From: Terriglobales bacterium
GTDB lineage: Bacteria > Acidobacteriota > Terriglobia > Terriglobales > Acidobacteriaceae
Reading direction: 5' to 3'
Assembly (NCBI GenBank): GCA_025980765.1
Contig: JAICXB010000039.1
Location: 1-34,292 of the forward strand
DNA: 34,292 bases
The notes under the pieces were generated by a model. That model was not told the DNA's origin. It saw only the letters and a list, made by a program, of their open reading frames with translations, and did no database searches. The translations under genes were made by a program, and so were the position numbers. Below, piece after piece: positions 1 through 7,982 of this stretch. The first letter of the stretch is position 1. Each line of letters starts with the position of its first letter.

Positions 1-1
1 G

Positions 2-469
2 GGAGCGAGCATCGATATCGATGACATCCCCACCGGCAAAGTTACGCCAGCACAAATCACAGTCACGCCCGGCGATCATCGCGTGGCGGTGCACAAAGAC
101 GGCTACCACACCGCTGACGTTCTGGCCTATGTCGATGACGGACAAATTTTCAGCTTCGCTCCTGTGCTCAATCCCATGACCTCGCGCGATGCCGGCAATA
201 GCCACCCGCTCACCGCCCGTTTAGGGAAACTGTTTGGCGGCGGCGTACCCGCCGGAAAAGGCATGATCGATTTCCGCACCAATCCTCCGGGAGCGCGCAT
301 CCTGGTGGATGGAGCCGAGGCCCGCATCGCCACACCGGCGCACGCGCCCATGCCGCCCGGCGATTACACCATCACACTGGTCGAGCCGGGATACAAGCCC
401 GTGCAACAAAAGGTGCACCTAGAGGCCGGCCGGCGGGTGAATATCGACATTCAGCTGGAGCCGCAGTGA
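2..469 (+). CDS. PEGA-domain protein, C-terminal part (5' end outside window)
   Basis: The reading frame is open from the first bases and ends at 469, so only about 155 C-terminal residues are visible. Two PEGA-like units can be read. The first has IDIDDIPTGKVTPA followed by TPGDHRVAVHKDGY. The second (from about base 265) has TNPPGARILVDGAE, then PPGDYTITLVEPGY. PEGA repeats are small beta domains usually found at the C-terminus of cell-surface proteins or of bacterial Ser/Thr kinases. About 40 Gly/Pro-rich residues separate the two units. The upstream part is missing, so I cannot tell whether this is a kinase or a purely structural protein. The FHA-domain cyclase that follows would fit a phosphosignalling neighbourhood, which is inference. 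An internal ATG at 83 would cut into the first PEGA unit and is unlikely to be the start. Confidence 0.8.
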   Translation, partial: GASIDIDDIPTGKVTPAQITVTPGDHRVAVHKDGYHTADVLAYVDDGQIFSFAPVLNPMTSRDAGNSHPLTARLGKLFGGGVPAGKGMIDFRTNPPGARILVDGAEARIATPAHAPMPPGDYTITLVEPGYKPVQQKVHLEAGRRVNIDIQLEPQ

Positions 470-491
470 AGCAGCCGCGAAGCCCGGACTT

Positions 492-566
492 CATGGACGA
501 CATGGACGTTGTGGACGACATGGACGATTTGGCTAGCAGCGAGGAGCTAGCAGCTAGCAGCTGATT
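492..566. repeat. Two adjoining short-period arrays (period 9, then period 7)
   Basis: Bases 492-527 hold four copies of a 9-base word of the type CATGGACGA. Bases 532-566 hold five 7-base units of the type GCTAGCA, the last degenerating to GCTGATT. The array runs to within three bases of the cyclase ATG at 569, so no Shine-Dalgarno sequence is visible there. The last 16 bases (553-568) are identical to 16907-16922 at the exbB stop codon. Confidence 0.85.
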
Positions 567-568
567 TC

Positions 569-2200
569 ATGAGTCGCATCATCATCTCGTCGCCCGACGG
601 CAAGCGCGGCATGCTCGAATTGAGCAAGCCGGTGGTGACTGTTGGCCGCGGCGCGGGCAACGATCTGGTATTGCCTGACACCAGCGTCAGCCGCCTTCAT
701 GCTGTCATCAAGTGTGACAGCGACGGCACCTCCTTCATCGCCGACCGTGGCAGCACCAATGGCGTGATCATCAACGGAGAGCGCATCGAAGGCGAGCGCC
801 AACTGCGCCACCGAGACCGCGCGCGACTGGGCTCCTACGAGCTGTGTTACGAGGAAGTCCGCGATTCCGGACTGCTGGTCAAGAGCGCCGAAATTCCTTC
901 CACGTTGCGGGCAGTACTCAAACAAGGGTTGCGCAAAGACGGGCTGGCGGCGCACTTCAACGGTCACGCGCCGCCCGAGATCATCGAGCAGGTGAAGCGG
1001 CTGGAGCGCGAAAACCACCTGCTCACCATGCTCTACGACGCCGGCATCGCGCTGAGTTCGAAGCTGTCGCTCGACGGAATCTCCGAGCAGGTGATGAATC
1101 TTGCCTTCCGCATTCAGGGCGTGGAGCGCGGATTCATGATGCTGCTCAACGAAGACGGCGAAGTCACGCGACAGAGCGAGGTCCGCTATCGCCATGCTCC
1201 AGACGGCGGCGCCTCGGGCCAGCCGCACATCATTCTAAGCCGTTCCATTATGGAACGCATCAAGTCCGAGCAGAAGCCGATCCTGGTCACCGACGTGGCC
1301 ACCGACGAGCGCTTCAGCGGCAGCGAGAGCATTCGCATCGCCGGCCTGCGCTCCGCCATGTGCGCGCCTCTGCTCGGCAGCGGCCGCCTGTTCGGAATTC
1401 TCTACGTCGATAATCTCGAGAAGACCCAGGCTTTCACGCAGGACGAGTGGAACATCTTCGCGCTGGTCGCCGCCCAGGCGGGTGCGGCCATGGACACGCT
1501 CTATGCCCACGAGCAGATCGCCAACCAGGTCACGCAGCGCGCGGCGCTGGAGCGCTTTCTCTCGCCGGAAGTTGTGGAGATGATCGCCAGCAACCCTGAA
1601 GGCGTACGCCTGGGCGGAGTGAACCAGAAAGTCAGCGTCATGTTCGCCGACATCCGCGGATTTACCGGGCTGAGCGAGAAGCTGCAGCCGGAGAAGGTGG
1701 TTGAGATCCTCAACAACTATTTCACCCACGTCACCGAGGTGATCTTCGATCACGGCGGCACCCTGGATAAATATCTCGGCGATGGCGTAATGGCGCTCTT
1801 CGGCGCGCCGCTCAGCAAAGGCAACGATGCTGAGAATGCTGTGCTCGCAGCACAAAGCATTCAGCGCCTGGTCGTGGAACTCAACCGCGACGCGAGCGCC
1901 AGAGGATGGCCGGAGCTGAACGTCGGCATCGGTATCAATACGGGAATCGTCACCGCTGGCAACATCGGCTCACCCCGTCGCATTGACTACACGGTAATCG
2001 GAGATACGGTCAACAGCGCCTCACGCCTGATGTCGAACGCCCCGCCCGGCAGCATCATCATCTCGCAGTCCACAGCCGCCGATCTAACCAAAGCCAAATT
2101 CCAACTCCGCCGCCTGAAACCGCTAACGGTAAAAGGCAAATCCGAGCCGATTGAAGTGTTCAGCGTGAAATGGCAAAGAGCGGTAGCAGCAGTGAAGTAA
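569..2200 (+). CDS. FHA-GAF class III adenylate cyclase
   Basis: This 543-residue cytoplasmic protein should make cAMP from ATP. Residues about 5-100 form an FHA domain, which binds phosphothreonine peptides (VTVGRGAGNDLVLPD, SVSRLHA, STNG). Residues about 150-315 form a GAF domain, ending in the typical APLLGSGRLFGILYVDN stretch. Residues about 350-530 are the cyclase catalytic domain. It carries both metal-binding aspartates (D361 in FADIRGFTG, D405 in YLGDG), the adenine-selecting K401 and D473, and the transition-state N482 and R486 (NSASR). All catalytic residues are present, so an active adenylate rather than guanylate cyclase is expected. The ATG at 569 fits the FHA start, but a repeat array lies directly upstream and no ribosome binding site is visible. 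The FHA domain suggests control by a Ser/Thr kinase, perhaps a PEGA-type kinase next door; that link is inference. Confidence 0.93.
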   Translation: MSRIIISSPDGKRGMLELSKPVVTVGRGAGNDLVLPDTSVSRLHAVIKCDSDGTSFIADRGSTNGVIINGERIEGERQLRHRDRARLGSYELCYEEVRDSGLLVKSAEIPSTLRAVLKQGLRKDGLAAHFNGHAPPEIIEQVKRLERENHLLTMLYDAGIALSSKLSLDGISEQVMNLAFRIQGVERGFMMLLNEDGEVTRQSEVRYRHAPDGGASGQPHIILSRSIMERIKSEQKPILVTDVATDERFSGSESIRIAGLRSAMCAPLLGSGRLFGILYVDNLEKTQAFTQDEWNIFALVAAQAGAAMDTLYAHEQIANQVTQRAALERFLSPEVVEMIASNPEGVRLGGVNQKVSVMFADIRGFTGLSEKLQPEKVVEILNNYFTHVTEVIFDHGGTLDKYLGDGVMALFGAPLSKGNDAENAVLAAQSIQRLVVELNRDASARGWPELNVGIGINTGIVTAGNIGSPRRIDYTVIGDTVNSASRLMSNAPPGSIIISQSTAADLTKAKFQLRRLKPLTVKGKSEPIEVFSVKWQRAVAAVK

Positions 2201-2266
2201 ACAAGTGGGACAGGCTCGACGCAGGAGTGTCGCGCATGACGTGGTTGGCGACTCTTTCGGCGCTTT

Positions 2267-2677
2267 TCAGGCCTCCGGGCGCCAAACCGGAGCTCGCAGA
2301 ATGTCAAAGTGATGATCATAGGTCCAGATTTCAGCGCGGAGGCGAGTCGCCATCACAGCAACAGTCGCATCGAACAGCGTGACTGGCTGGTCAGCTAATT
2401 CGAGAACCCTCCGCCAAGCCGCCCGATAGTCCACAGGATCTGGATTGATCAAGGCCGCACCTGCAGTGATCTCCTGCAACCACTGTGACGCAGTCCTATT
2501 GCCGAGCCGGTAGAGCACGAGCGTATAGGCTTCGAGGAGTGTAGGGTAAACCAGCACGACTTGGCGCCGGTCACGGGCTAGACGTTTTAATTCGTGCTGT
2601 GCGCGAGCATGAAGCTGATCGTCAGGATCAACGGCGGCGTACACCGGGCCGGTATCTACGAGAACAAGTCTTCTCAT
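2267..2677 (-). CDS. vapC: PIN-domain toxin (VapC-type RNase)
   Basis: This 136-residue protein has the PIN-domain layout of VapC toxins, which are Mg2+-dependent endoribonucleases. The four acidic positions are visible: D8 (VDTGPVYA), E49 (LLEAY), D103 (LFDATVAV) and D121 (TYDHHFD). The length is normal for the family. Its ATG overlaps the antitoxin stop codon by four bases (ATGA), giving translational coupling as in most VapBC operons. It converges on the cyclase gene with a 66-base gap that shows no obvious terminator. VapC proteins usually cut initiator tRNA or rRNA loops; the target here cannot be read from sequence. It could instead be a solitary PIN nuclease, but the coupled DNA-binding partner argues for a toxin. 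Confidence 0.88.
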   Translation of the reverse strand: MRRLVLVDTGPVYAAVDPDDQLHARAQHELKRLARDRRQVVLVYPTLLEAYTLVLYRLGNRTASQWLQEITAGAALINPDPVDYRAAWRRVLELADQPVTLFDATVAVMATRLRAEIWTYDHHFDILRAPVWRPEA

Positions 2678-2925
2678 CGGCGGGCGAGGTAACGATCATG
2701 CATCCGGCTGACCTCCGACCTACCGCTGCCGCGTCGAGACGGAGTAATGCGCAGCGGGCGCTCGGTCTCTAAGTAACCTCGTTCGCTCAAATATTGACGC
2801 AGAGCGCTCTGAACCACCGCCGTAAGCGGGGGCTGCGCCTCCTGGCTGCGCACATATCGCTCCACGGCTTTGGCCAGATCATCCGGAATAGTTATGGTCG
2901 CGCGCCTCACGGTAGCTGCCAGCAT
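2674..2925 (-). CDS. vapB: Ribbon-helix-helix antitoxin (VapB/CopG-type)
   Basis: The product begins with a ribbon-helix-helix signature (RRATITIPDDLAKAVERYV), the DNA-binding fold of CopG/VapB antitoxins. A basic C-terminal tail follows (RITPSRRGSGRSEVSRMHDRYLARR region) that would wrap the PIN toxin. Antitoxins of this kind neutralise the toxin and repress their own operon. The start is uncertain. ATG 2925 lies just before the RHH strand (83 residues), but in-frame ATGs at 2961, 2976 and 2994 exist, and the one at 2961 has a slightly better AGGTG upstream. The toxin gene follows with a four-base overlap. No operator palindrome was identified with confidence. Confidence 0.8.
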   Translation of the reverse strand: MLAATVRRATITIPDDLAKAVERYVRSQEAQPPLTAVVQSALRQYLSERGYLETERPLRITPSRRGSGRSEVSRMHDRYLARR

Positions 2926-3075
2926 AGCACCAGTTGATGATTTTGGTGAAGTTTCATACATTGCACCTGTTGCCATAACTCCGAGAGGCCACATGCGTCG
3001 CGCAGCAAATTGGGATTCCTGTTGGAGCGTTGATGGGCTTGCCCAGTCATCGAATTCCGCGATGCGAGCGCCAGA

Positions 3076-3993
3076 TTACTTCGTGCAGCCGAACGCAGCA
3101 AAGCCGCCAGAACCGTTGTGAATCGGGAACGCAGTTCCGACGATCACGCCGCTGCTGTTGATTCCGTTGAAAAAGGTCGACCTGAAATTAGGACGACCGA
3201 AGGTGCGGAACTGGCCCTTCTTGAGAACGAAACCCTCAATAACGTTGTTCGAAAGCCGCACATCGCCCACCTTGGTCTTGAAGTCGTTAATTCCGAGTGC
3301 GTTGGTTTCGCGGCTATGCGGAAGACCGATGATGGTGAAGTGCCCGTTCAGCAACTCGAAGCTATCTAGTGCGCAGGCGCTTGTGCAATTACGGTCTTGC
3401 TGAAACTCTCCGGTGATCATGCCGGAATCATTGATTCCCGTCAGGAAGGTATTGACCTTCCCGGGAAAATCAATGCGATGGAATTTTCCTCCGCTCAACA
3501 AAAAGCCGTGCTGACTGTTCACTGCGTTGCCGCTAAAATCGCCGACAATCTGACCGTAACGATTCACGGCACGCGCGTCCGTCTGCATGGCGCCGGGAAC
3601 ATCAATGGGCACAAAATGTCCCTTAGAGTAGACGAAGCCGTGAGGGGGAGCTGTATCAAAGAAACCGTAATCCCCTACCACCACTCCGGCATCGTTGATG
3701 CCGAAGATCAACGTGAATAGCGCGCCGGGGAAGCTGACAGTCTTGATTTTGCCGTTCTGGAGGACAAAGCCAACCGACAATCCCTGTGGAAAATAGTTGC
3801 CGGCTATTGTTCCGGCATCGTTTATGGCCATGGGTTCGGCTTTGTTGTTATTGACGGAGATGCTGACGAAGCGACACTGCTGCGCGCTCGCACTCTGGTC
3901 TTGGACCGTTAGCGGGTCATCTTGCGCCGTGGAGAACGGGACACAAGCAAGAAGACCGCTACACAAGAATGCAAGGAGAATTCTTCTGGACAT
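3076..3993 (-). CDS. Secreted HAF-repeat protein
   Basis: This is a 305-residue exported protein. ATG 3993 is preceded by GAGGAGG at good spacing and opens a signal peptide (MSRRILLAFLCSGLLACVPFSTAQ). The mature part consists of about six repeats of the HAF type, with motifs such as AINDAGTIAGNY, GINDAGVVVGDYG, AVNRYGQIVGDF, GINDSGMITGEF, GINDFKTKVGD and GINSSGVIVGTAF. These repeats are spaced about 40-45 residues apart and probably form a beta-propeller-like fold. HAF repeats are common in secreted Acidobacteria and proteobacterial proteins of unknown role. A longer frame reaches back to 4101, but that part lacks any export signal and precedes the good ribosome binding site. No enzymatic motif is visible. 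It stands alone, with gene-poor DNA upstream. Confidence 0.8.
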   Translation of the reverse strand: MSRRILLAFLCSGLLACVPFSTAQDDPLTVQDQSASAQQCRFVSISVNNNKAEPMAINDAGTIAGNYFPQGLSVGFVLQNGKIKTVSFPGALFTLIFGINDAGVVVGDYGFFDTAPPHGFVYSKGHFVPIDVPGAMQTDARAVNRYGQIVGDFSGNAVNSQHGFLLSGGKFHRIDFPGKVNTFLTGINDSGMITGEFQQDRNCTSACALDSFELLNGHFTIIGLPHSRETNALGINDFKTKVGDVRLSNNVIEGFVLKKGQFRTFGRPNFRSTFFNGINSSGVIVGTAFPIHNGSGGFAAFGCTK

Positions 3994-4191
3994 AGAGCCT
4001 CCTCGGCAATCAACAAAAGGAGCAAAGAAGCAATTTGCTGTCCAGAAACTCTCCCTCACAACGCTGCATGCTGTGAGTACTTGCGGACCAAAGTTGAGCA
4101 AACCGTTGCCCAGAATGAGAAATTGGTGAGGAAGTTGCGAACGTCTTTGGGCGGGTCTCTGGCGCGACGCGGATTCGCGCTATATCTTGAT

Positions 4192-4228
4192 GCCTGCCAG
4201 CTCTTACGCTGTGCTTGAGCTGCCAGGC
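4192..4228. terminator. Imperfect hairpin, possible terminator
   Basis: GCCTGCCAGCTC (4192-4203) pairs with GAGCTGCCAGGC (4217-4228), leaving one C:C mismatch and a 13-base loop. On the + strand TTTAAG follows, which is only a weak T-tract. No + strand gene ends just upstream, so its role is unclear. Confidence 0.35.
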
Positions 4229-4283
4229 TTTAAGTTGATTCAATAATCTGAATTCCCGCTCATCAAAGTGAGGCGCACTTGCA

Positions 4284-4364
4284 AGTCAGCACTCGCCAAG
4301 CCGCTACACCACATGGAACACCGGAGACTCATGGCTGAATGCTGACTGCCGAGTGCTGACTGCT
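4284..4364. repeat. Period-7 array with inverted partner, just after the VOC stop
   Basis: Bases 4337-4364 hold four 7-base units (GAATGCT, GACTGCC, GAGTGCT, GACTGCT). AGTCAGCACTCG at 4284-4295 is a perfect 12-base inverted partner of 4350-4361. The array stops three bases short of the VOC gene stop codon (4368), so it would form a hairpin at the 3' end of that transcript. Confidence 0.75.
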
Positions 4365-4367
4365 CAA

Positions 4368-4874
4368 TCAATCCCCACCCGCCGATGCTGCGTTTGGCGG
4401 GGCCATCGAGGCCATCATTTCCGCCATCTTCTTTTTCATTTCCTTGGGCGTGGGTTCGGCGATGTGGGTTCCGATCATCCAGGAGTACCCGTCGGGATCT
4501 GCCAGGCTGCCGCAGCGATCTCCCCAGAACATATCCATGACCGGCGACTCGGCCTTTGCCCCGAGGCTGAGCGCCTTAGCGACTACTTTGTCCACGTTCT
4601 CCACGTACAGATACAGAGTGGCAGGCGATGCCCCGACCATCTTCGCGCTGCGCTTGCCCCAAGCGGGACTTTCGGGTCCTAACATCAGGGTGGCGCCGCG
4701 CAATGTCAGCTCTGCGTGCACGGGCTTGCCATCGGGGCCATTCATGAGTGCTCGCTTGGCAAAGCCAAAAGCTTTCGAATAGAAGCTCACCGCGGCCGGA
4801 ATATCTGCGACCGTGAGCACGGCCGAGACAGTTCCGTACTGCTTTTTGTTGAGAGGATCGATTTTCTTAGCCAC
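4368..4874 (-). CDS. VOC-family (glyoxalase/PhnB-like) protein
   Basis: This 168-residue protein starts at GTG 4874 behind AAAGGAGAAAG. It has the paired beta-alpha-beta-beta-beta units of the vicinal oxygen chelate fold. The N-terminal unit reads TVSAVLTVADIPAAVSFYSKAFGF, and the second has ATLYLYVENVDKVVAKALSLGAKAE followed by MFWGDRCGSLADPDGYSWMIGTH. The WGDRxGxxxDPxGxxW block is typical of PhnB-like/glyoxalase-resistance proteins. The tail is Met/Lys-rich (KEMKKKMAEMMASM), which is common in the PhnB-like branch. The reaction cannot be assigned: VOC members range from lyases and dioxygenases to binding proteins. It appears to be a single-gene unit. Confidence 0.85.
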   Translation of the reverse strand: MAKKIDPLNKKQYGTVSAVLTVADIPAAVSFYSKAFGFAKRALMNGPDGKPVHAELTLRGATLMLGPESPAWGKRSAKMVGASPATLYLYVENVDKVVAKALSLGAKAESPVMDMFWGDRCGSLADPDGYSWMIGTHIAEPTPKEMKKKMAEMMASMAPPNAASAGGD

Positions 4875-5127
4875 GAACTTTCTCCTTTTGCTCTGCGCGG
4901 GATTCTAGCAGGAGCGTAATGGCTGCGAGTGGATCACGCTGCCGGCCATGGCAGAGTCTTGGTTATAGACGCATCATTCCGAGTCTGGCGAGCTGTCATT
5001 CGGCGAGATGTTTGGTATCCCCGCCGAACTTGCGTGCCGCCGCACCGCGCTCGCCACGCGAGCAGCGCGAGTGCACATGAGTCGCTGGGCTGTGCGGTTT
5101 GCAAACTGCCGGTCCCGCGAACCAGCC

Positions 5128-5664
5128 TTACTCGTTCTTACTCCCGGCCGGGCAGGAGGCGCTTTTCCACTGGGAGTCGAAGTTCAGATCCACGTTCATG
5201 GTGCGACCGCCAACGGTTGAGACCACATGGCCGGTGCCTTTGACGTGCTCGGAGTCAACCACGTGTAAATTGATGTGCGCATCGCTCTTTCCCTGGGGAT
5301 TCGCGCATGTCTCCTGAACTTCCAGATCGCTGCTGGTGGACTTAATGACTTTCTCGCTGCAGTTTTGCTTGTCGTTGCTGAACGGGTCTTTGGTGAGATC
5401 GTCTTTCGTGATGCATTTGTCGTATGTCGCCGGCGCGGAACCACCGGCGCCGGAACGGTTCTTCGTGGCGGCCTCTACCTGGGCGCGTTGCTCCGGCGTG
5501 AGTTTGGCGGCTACATCGGGCGGTATGCCGAGCTGTCCGCTGGTGGTGTGGTTCACGGTCACATGCCAAAGACCGGTTTTGGCGTTGAGAGGGGTTTTAT
5601 CCGCGGCTGCCAGGATAGCAGGCATAGCCAGGAAAGCAGCGCCGAGCAAGAGTGCGTTTCGCAT
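5128..5664 (-). CDS. Secreted DUF3617-family protein
   Basis: The product is 178 residues long. ATG 5664 has AAAGGAGAACGA just upstream and opens a signal peptide (MRNALLLGAAFLAMPAILAAA). After it comes the DUF3617 pattern: a start of the type TGLWHVTVNHTT, then CITKDD, NCSEKVI, VQETCANPQG, and a C-terminal NVDLNFDSQWKSASC. DUF3617 proteins are small periplasmic or exported proteins of unknown function, frequent in Proteobacteria and Acidobacteria. Four cysteines (CIT, NCS, TCA, SCP) could form two disulfides. The neighbours give no functional clue. An upstream extension to 5730 would remove the signal peptide from the N-terminus and run into a repeat, so I reject it. Confidence 0.8.
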   Translation of the reverse strand: MRNALLLGAAFLAMPAILAAADKTPLNAKTGLWHVTVNHTTSGQLGIPPDVAAKLTPEQRAQVEAATKNRSGAGGSAPATYDKCITKDDLTKDPFSNDKQNCSEKVIKSTSSDLEVQETCANPQGKSDAHINLHVVDSEHVKGTGHVVSTVGGRTMNVDLNFDSQWKSASCPAGSKNE

Positions 5665-5725
5665 TCGTTCTCCTTTGAAGATGTGCGTATGGTAGCAATT
5701 TTGGCATTGGGGACGAAAGGCTTTC

Positions 5726-5847
5726 ACCACGGAGACACGGAGGCACGGAGGAAGTCCGGCAATTGTTTTTTCTCAGGCTTACTGCGAGCGTTTCCTGCCT
5801 TGGCACAGAAAAATCCCCGCTCTCCTCCGTGTCTCCGTGTCTCCGTG
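5726..5847. repeat. Period-8 inverted repeat, CACGGAGA word family
   Basis: The left arm (5726-5749) has three 8-base units of type GACACGGA. The right arm (5824-5847) has three inverted units of type TCTCCGTG. Pairing extends outward through GCTTTCACCACGG on the left and CCGTGGTGAAGAAAGC on the right. The left arm with its flank (29 bases) is identical to the arm at 10396-10423. It lies between two genes on the - strand, about 5-13 bases beyond the stop of the upstream gene (5861). Confidence 0.88.
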
Positions 5848-5860
5848 GTGAAGAAAGCTC

Positions 5861-6580
5861 TTATGGCAGGTGGAAATCGACGCCGTTTTCTTCGTTTTCG
5901 TGGCGGGTGGCGTCGAGGTCGAGGGAAGACAGGGGAATTCGCTTCATCAGCGGGCTTTTGGTCAGGTCGATGAGATTGCTGCCGACTATGGCGTAATTGC
6001 GGATTTCCGCTTTGTGGCCGTCGCGATAGACCAGCGTGGTTACGGGAAGGTCCTCGGCGGTGGATTGCGCGGGCGCGGGTCGAGCAACTGGAGCACGTGC
6101 TTCATCGCGTCCGTCAAATGAATGCTCGCCGTAGCGCGATTCGTCTGAGGCCGGCTGTTCTCTGACGATGATGACCTGCGGCTCCGCCGGAGGCTGCGCG
6201 ACGGGAGATTGCGCCACCTCCTGATCCGTCATCTGCTCATAGTCAGAGGAATCGGATGCATAGGGATAACCGTACCCGGAATCGTAGTACGGCACGTAAA
6301 CCGGGACGAAAACAAACCGGTGATGACCAAAACGATCGCCGTCGCGAAAACGGTGGTGTCCGAACTGTGGGCGTACGCGAAATTGCGGGATGTTATGAAC
6401 TGGGTTTCTACCCGGATCGGTAACACTGGCAAAGCCATTGTGCAGCCCACCGGTCCACCCGGGCGAAGTCACGGAAGGCGGCGGCCCGTGGAATTGAATG
6501 TTCCCAGTGTGCTGCTGGGCATAGGACGCAGGAACAGCGCAGAGCAGGCCAAGCACGCCCATGAGCAAAACCCTACGCAT
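5861..6580 (-). CDS. Secreted protein of unknown function
   Basis: This 239-residue product is not recognised. It opens with a clear signal peptide (MRRVLLMGVLGLLCAVPASYAQQ). A Gly/Pro/His-rich region follows (HGPPPSVTSPGWTGG, RVRPQFGHHRFRDGDRFGHHRF), then a Tyr-rich patch (YVPYYDSGYGYPYASDSSDY), a low-complexity Pro/Glu/Ala linker, and a compact C-terminal unit. That unit (about residues 190-225: VTTLVYRDGHKAEIRNYAIVGSNLIDL) resembles a small beta-rich domain seen in other acidobacterial secreted proteins; the resemblance is from memory and weak. ATG 6580 lacks a recognisable Shine-Dalgarno sequence. It lies downstream of dnaN, separated by a long inverted repeat, so it is probably transcribed separately. 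Confidence 0.7.
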   Translation of the reverse strand: MRRVLLMGVLGLLCAVPASYAQQHTGNIQFHGPPPSVTSPGWTGGLHNGFASVTDPGRNPVHNIPQFRVRPQFGHHRFRDGDRFGHHRFVFVPVYVPYYDSGYGYPYASDSSDYEQMTDQEVAQSPVAQPPAEPQVIIVREQPASDESRYGEHSFDGRDEARAPVARPAPAQSTAEDLPVTTLVYRDGHKAEIRNYAIVGSNLIDLTKSPLMKRIPLSSLDLDATRHENEENGVDFHLP

Positions 6581-6665
6581 GACACTATTTTAGACGCATT
6601 GTAGCCGGGGAAGTTGCGAAATTCGGAGGCTTTAGAACGGAGACGCGGGACGGAAAACCAAGAGC

Positions 6666-6796
6666 AAAGGCAACAGCTTTACCACGGATTTTACGGATTG
6701 GCACGGATCTCAGGGATTTTTGGGAGCTCCCTATTACAAAGAAAATCCGTGTGATCCGTGAGCATCCGTGAAATCCGTGGTAGAGCTGTTGCCTTT
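6666..6796. repeat. Period-10 inverted repeat, CACGGATT word family, at dnaN 3' end
   Basis: The left arm 6681-6720 has four 10-base units (ACCACGGATT type) and the right arm 6741-6780 has four inverted units (AAATCCGTGG type). They are framed by a perfect 13-base outer stem (6666-6678 with 6784-6796). The element ends seven bases past the dnaN stop codon at 6804. It would make a very long hairpin at the end of the dnaN transcript. Confidence 0.88.
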
Positions 6797-6803
6797 CGGG
6801 GCT

Positions 6804-7982
6804 TCAGATCCTCATCGGCATGATGATGTAGCGGTACTTGTACTCGTCGCTGCCGCCTTCGGGACGCATCTGGCCGGCGGATTGTGAGTCTTTGAATTCC
6901 AGGCGTACTTCGCCGGTGTTCGTGGCTTTTAGGAAATCGAGCATGTACTGCGAATTGAAGCCGATGATCAGCGGATCGGATTTGTAGCTGGTCTCAATCG
7001 TGTCCTCGGATTCGCCGGCATCGGTGGACGATGAGGTGATTCGTACCTCATCTTTTTCCAGCTTCATGCGAACTGCGCCGGAGCGCTCGTCGGCGAACTG
7101 GGCCACGCGCTGGATTGCGCCCATCAGATCGGCGCAGCCTACGACGACCGCTTTGTTGTTGTCGCGCGGGAGCACGGCTTCGTAGTTGGGGAATTGGCCG
7201 GTGAGCTGGCGCGAGGTCAGCAGGCGTCCGCCGATGCGAAAGAAGAGCGTGGAATCGTCTTTCGCGAACTCGATGGAATCTTCATCGGTCTGGTCGAGCA
7301 GCGACTTCAGCTCGTTCATCGCCTTGCGCGGGACGAGAGTTTTCATCTCGCCGGTCACGCCGGGAAAATCGGCTTTGGTTTCGATATAGGCCAGGCGATG
7401 TCCGTCGGTCGCGACCATGGCAATCGATTCGGCTTTGATCACCATCAGCGCGCCATTCAGCGTGTAGCGCGATTCCTCATTGGAGATGGCGAAGATGGTC
7501 TTCGCGATCAGATTGCGCAGCACCGCAACCGGCAGACGCGTCGCCGAACCTTGCGGGAATGCCGGCAGCGCGGGGAAGTTGGCGCGCGCCATTCCGACCA
7601 TCTTGGTATTGGAACGGCCGGCGCGAATCTGCACCCAATGGTTCTCCATCTGCTTGATGGTGATGGGTCCGTCGGGCAGCAGCTTCACGTAGTCGTAGAG
7701 CTTGCGCGCAGGGATCGTGCAGGAGCCTTCCTTCTTGACCGTGGTCGCGCAGGAGGTGCGCAAGCTGAGATCGAGGTCGGTAGCGGTGATGGTAAGCCGG
7801 TCGCCCGCGGCCTCAAACAGGAAATTCGACAGAATGGGAATGGTGGTTTTGCGCTCGACGACGCCTTGCGTCGCGGTGAGCTCTCTCAGCAGCTCGGCGT
7901 GGCTGAGAACGATCTCCATGGCGGCAACAGTTGTGGCGCTAGGTTTTTCCATAACGTCGGCGCTGACTCCGGATGATGGCAT
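6804..7982 (-). CDS. dnaN: DNA polymerase III beta sliding clamp
   Basis: DnaN forms the dimeric ring that tethers the replicative polymerase to DNA. The 392-residue reading shows the family throughout. Near the start it has ELLRELTATQGVVERKTTIPILSNFLFEA, then ITATDLDLSLR, TDGHRLAYIE (domain II), FPNYEAVLPRD, and the C-terminal end YKYRYIIMPMRI (clamp C-termini are usually close to MPMRL). The start is debatable. Homologues usually begin near MEIVLSHAELL (ATG 7919), but ATG 7982 has AGGGGG at nine bases and sits about 23 bases below a good promoter, so I keep 7982, which adds 21 residues. Unusually, neither dnaA nor recF lies beside it. It is flanked by an unknown secreted protein and the DUF6496 gene. 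Confidence 0.96.
   Translation of the reverse strand: MPSSGVSADVMEKPSATTVAAMEIVLSHAELLRELTATQGVVERKTTIPILSNFLFEAAGDRLTITATDLDLSLRTSCATTVKKEGSCTIPARKLYDYVKLLPDGPITIKQMENHWVQIRAGRSNTKMVGMARANFPALPAFPQGSATRLPVAVLRNLIAKTIFAISNEESRYTLNGALMVIKAESIAMVATDGHRLAYIETKADFPGVTGEMKTLVPRKAMNELKSLLDQTDEDSIEFAKDDSTLFFRIGGRLLTSRQLTGQFPNYEAVLPRDNNKAVVVGCADLMGAIQRVAQFADERSGAVRMKLEKDEVRITSSSTDAGESEDTIETSYKSDPLIIGFNSQYMLDFLKATNTGEVRLEFKDSQSAGQMRPEGGSDEYKYRYIIMPMRI

Larger units (their letters stand above)
3994..4367. other. Gene-free spacer between HAF protein and VOC gene
   Basis: No convincing coding sequence is seen in these 374 bases; the frames that cross it lack ribosome binding sites and family resemblance. 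It holds an imperfect hairpin at 4192-4228 and a short-period inverted repeat at 4284-4364. The promoter of the HAF-repeat gene should lie here, but no clear -35/-10 pair was found. Confidence 0.6.

Noticed and set aside
4929..5243. Frame of about 100 codons on the + strand
   Set aside because: It overlaps the end of the DUF3617 gene antisense, is Arg/His-rich as expected for a shadow frame, and lacks a ribosome binding site.
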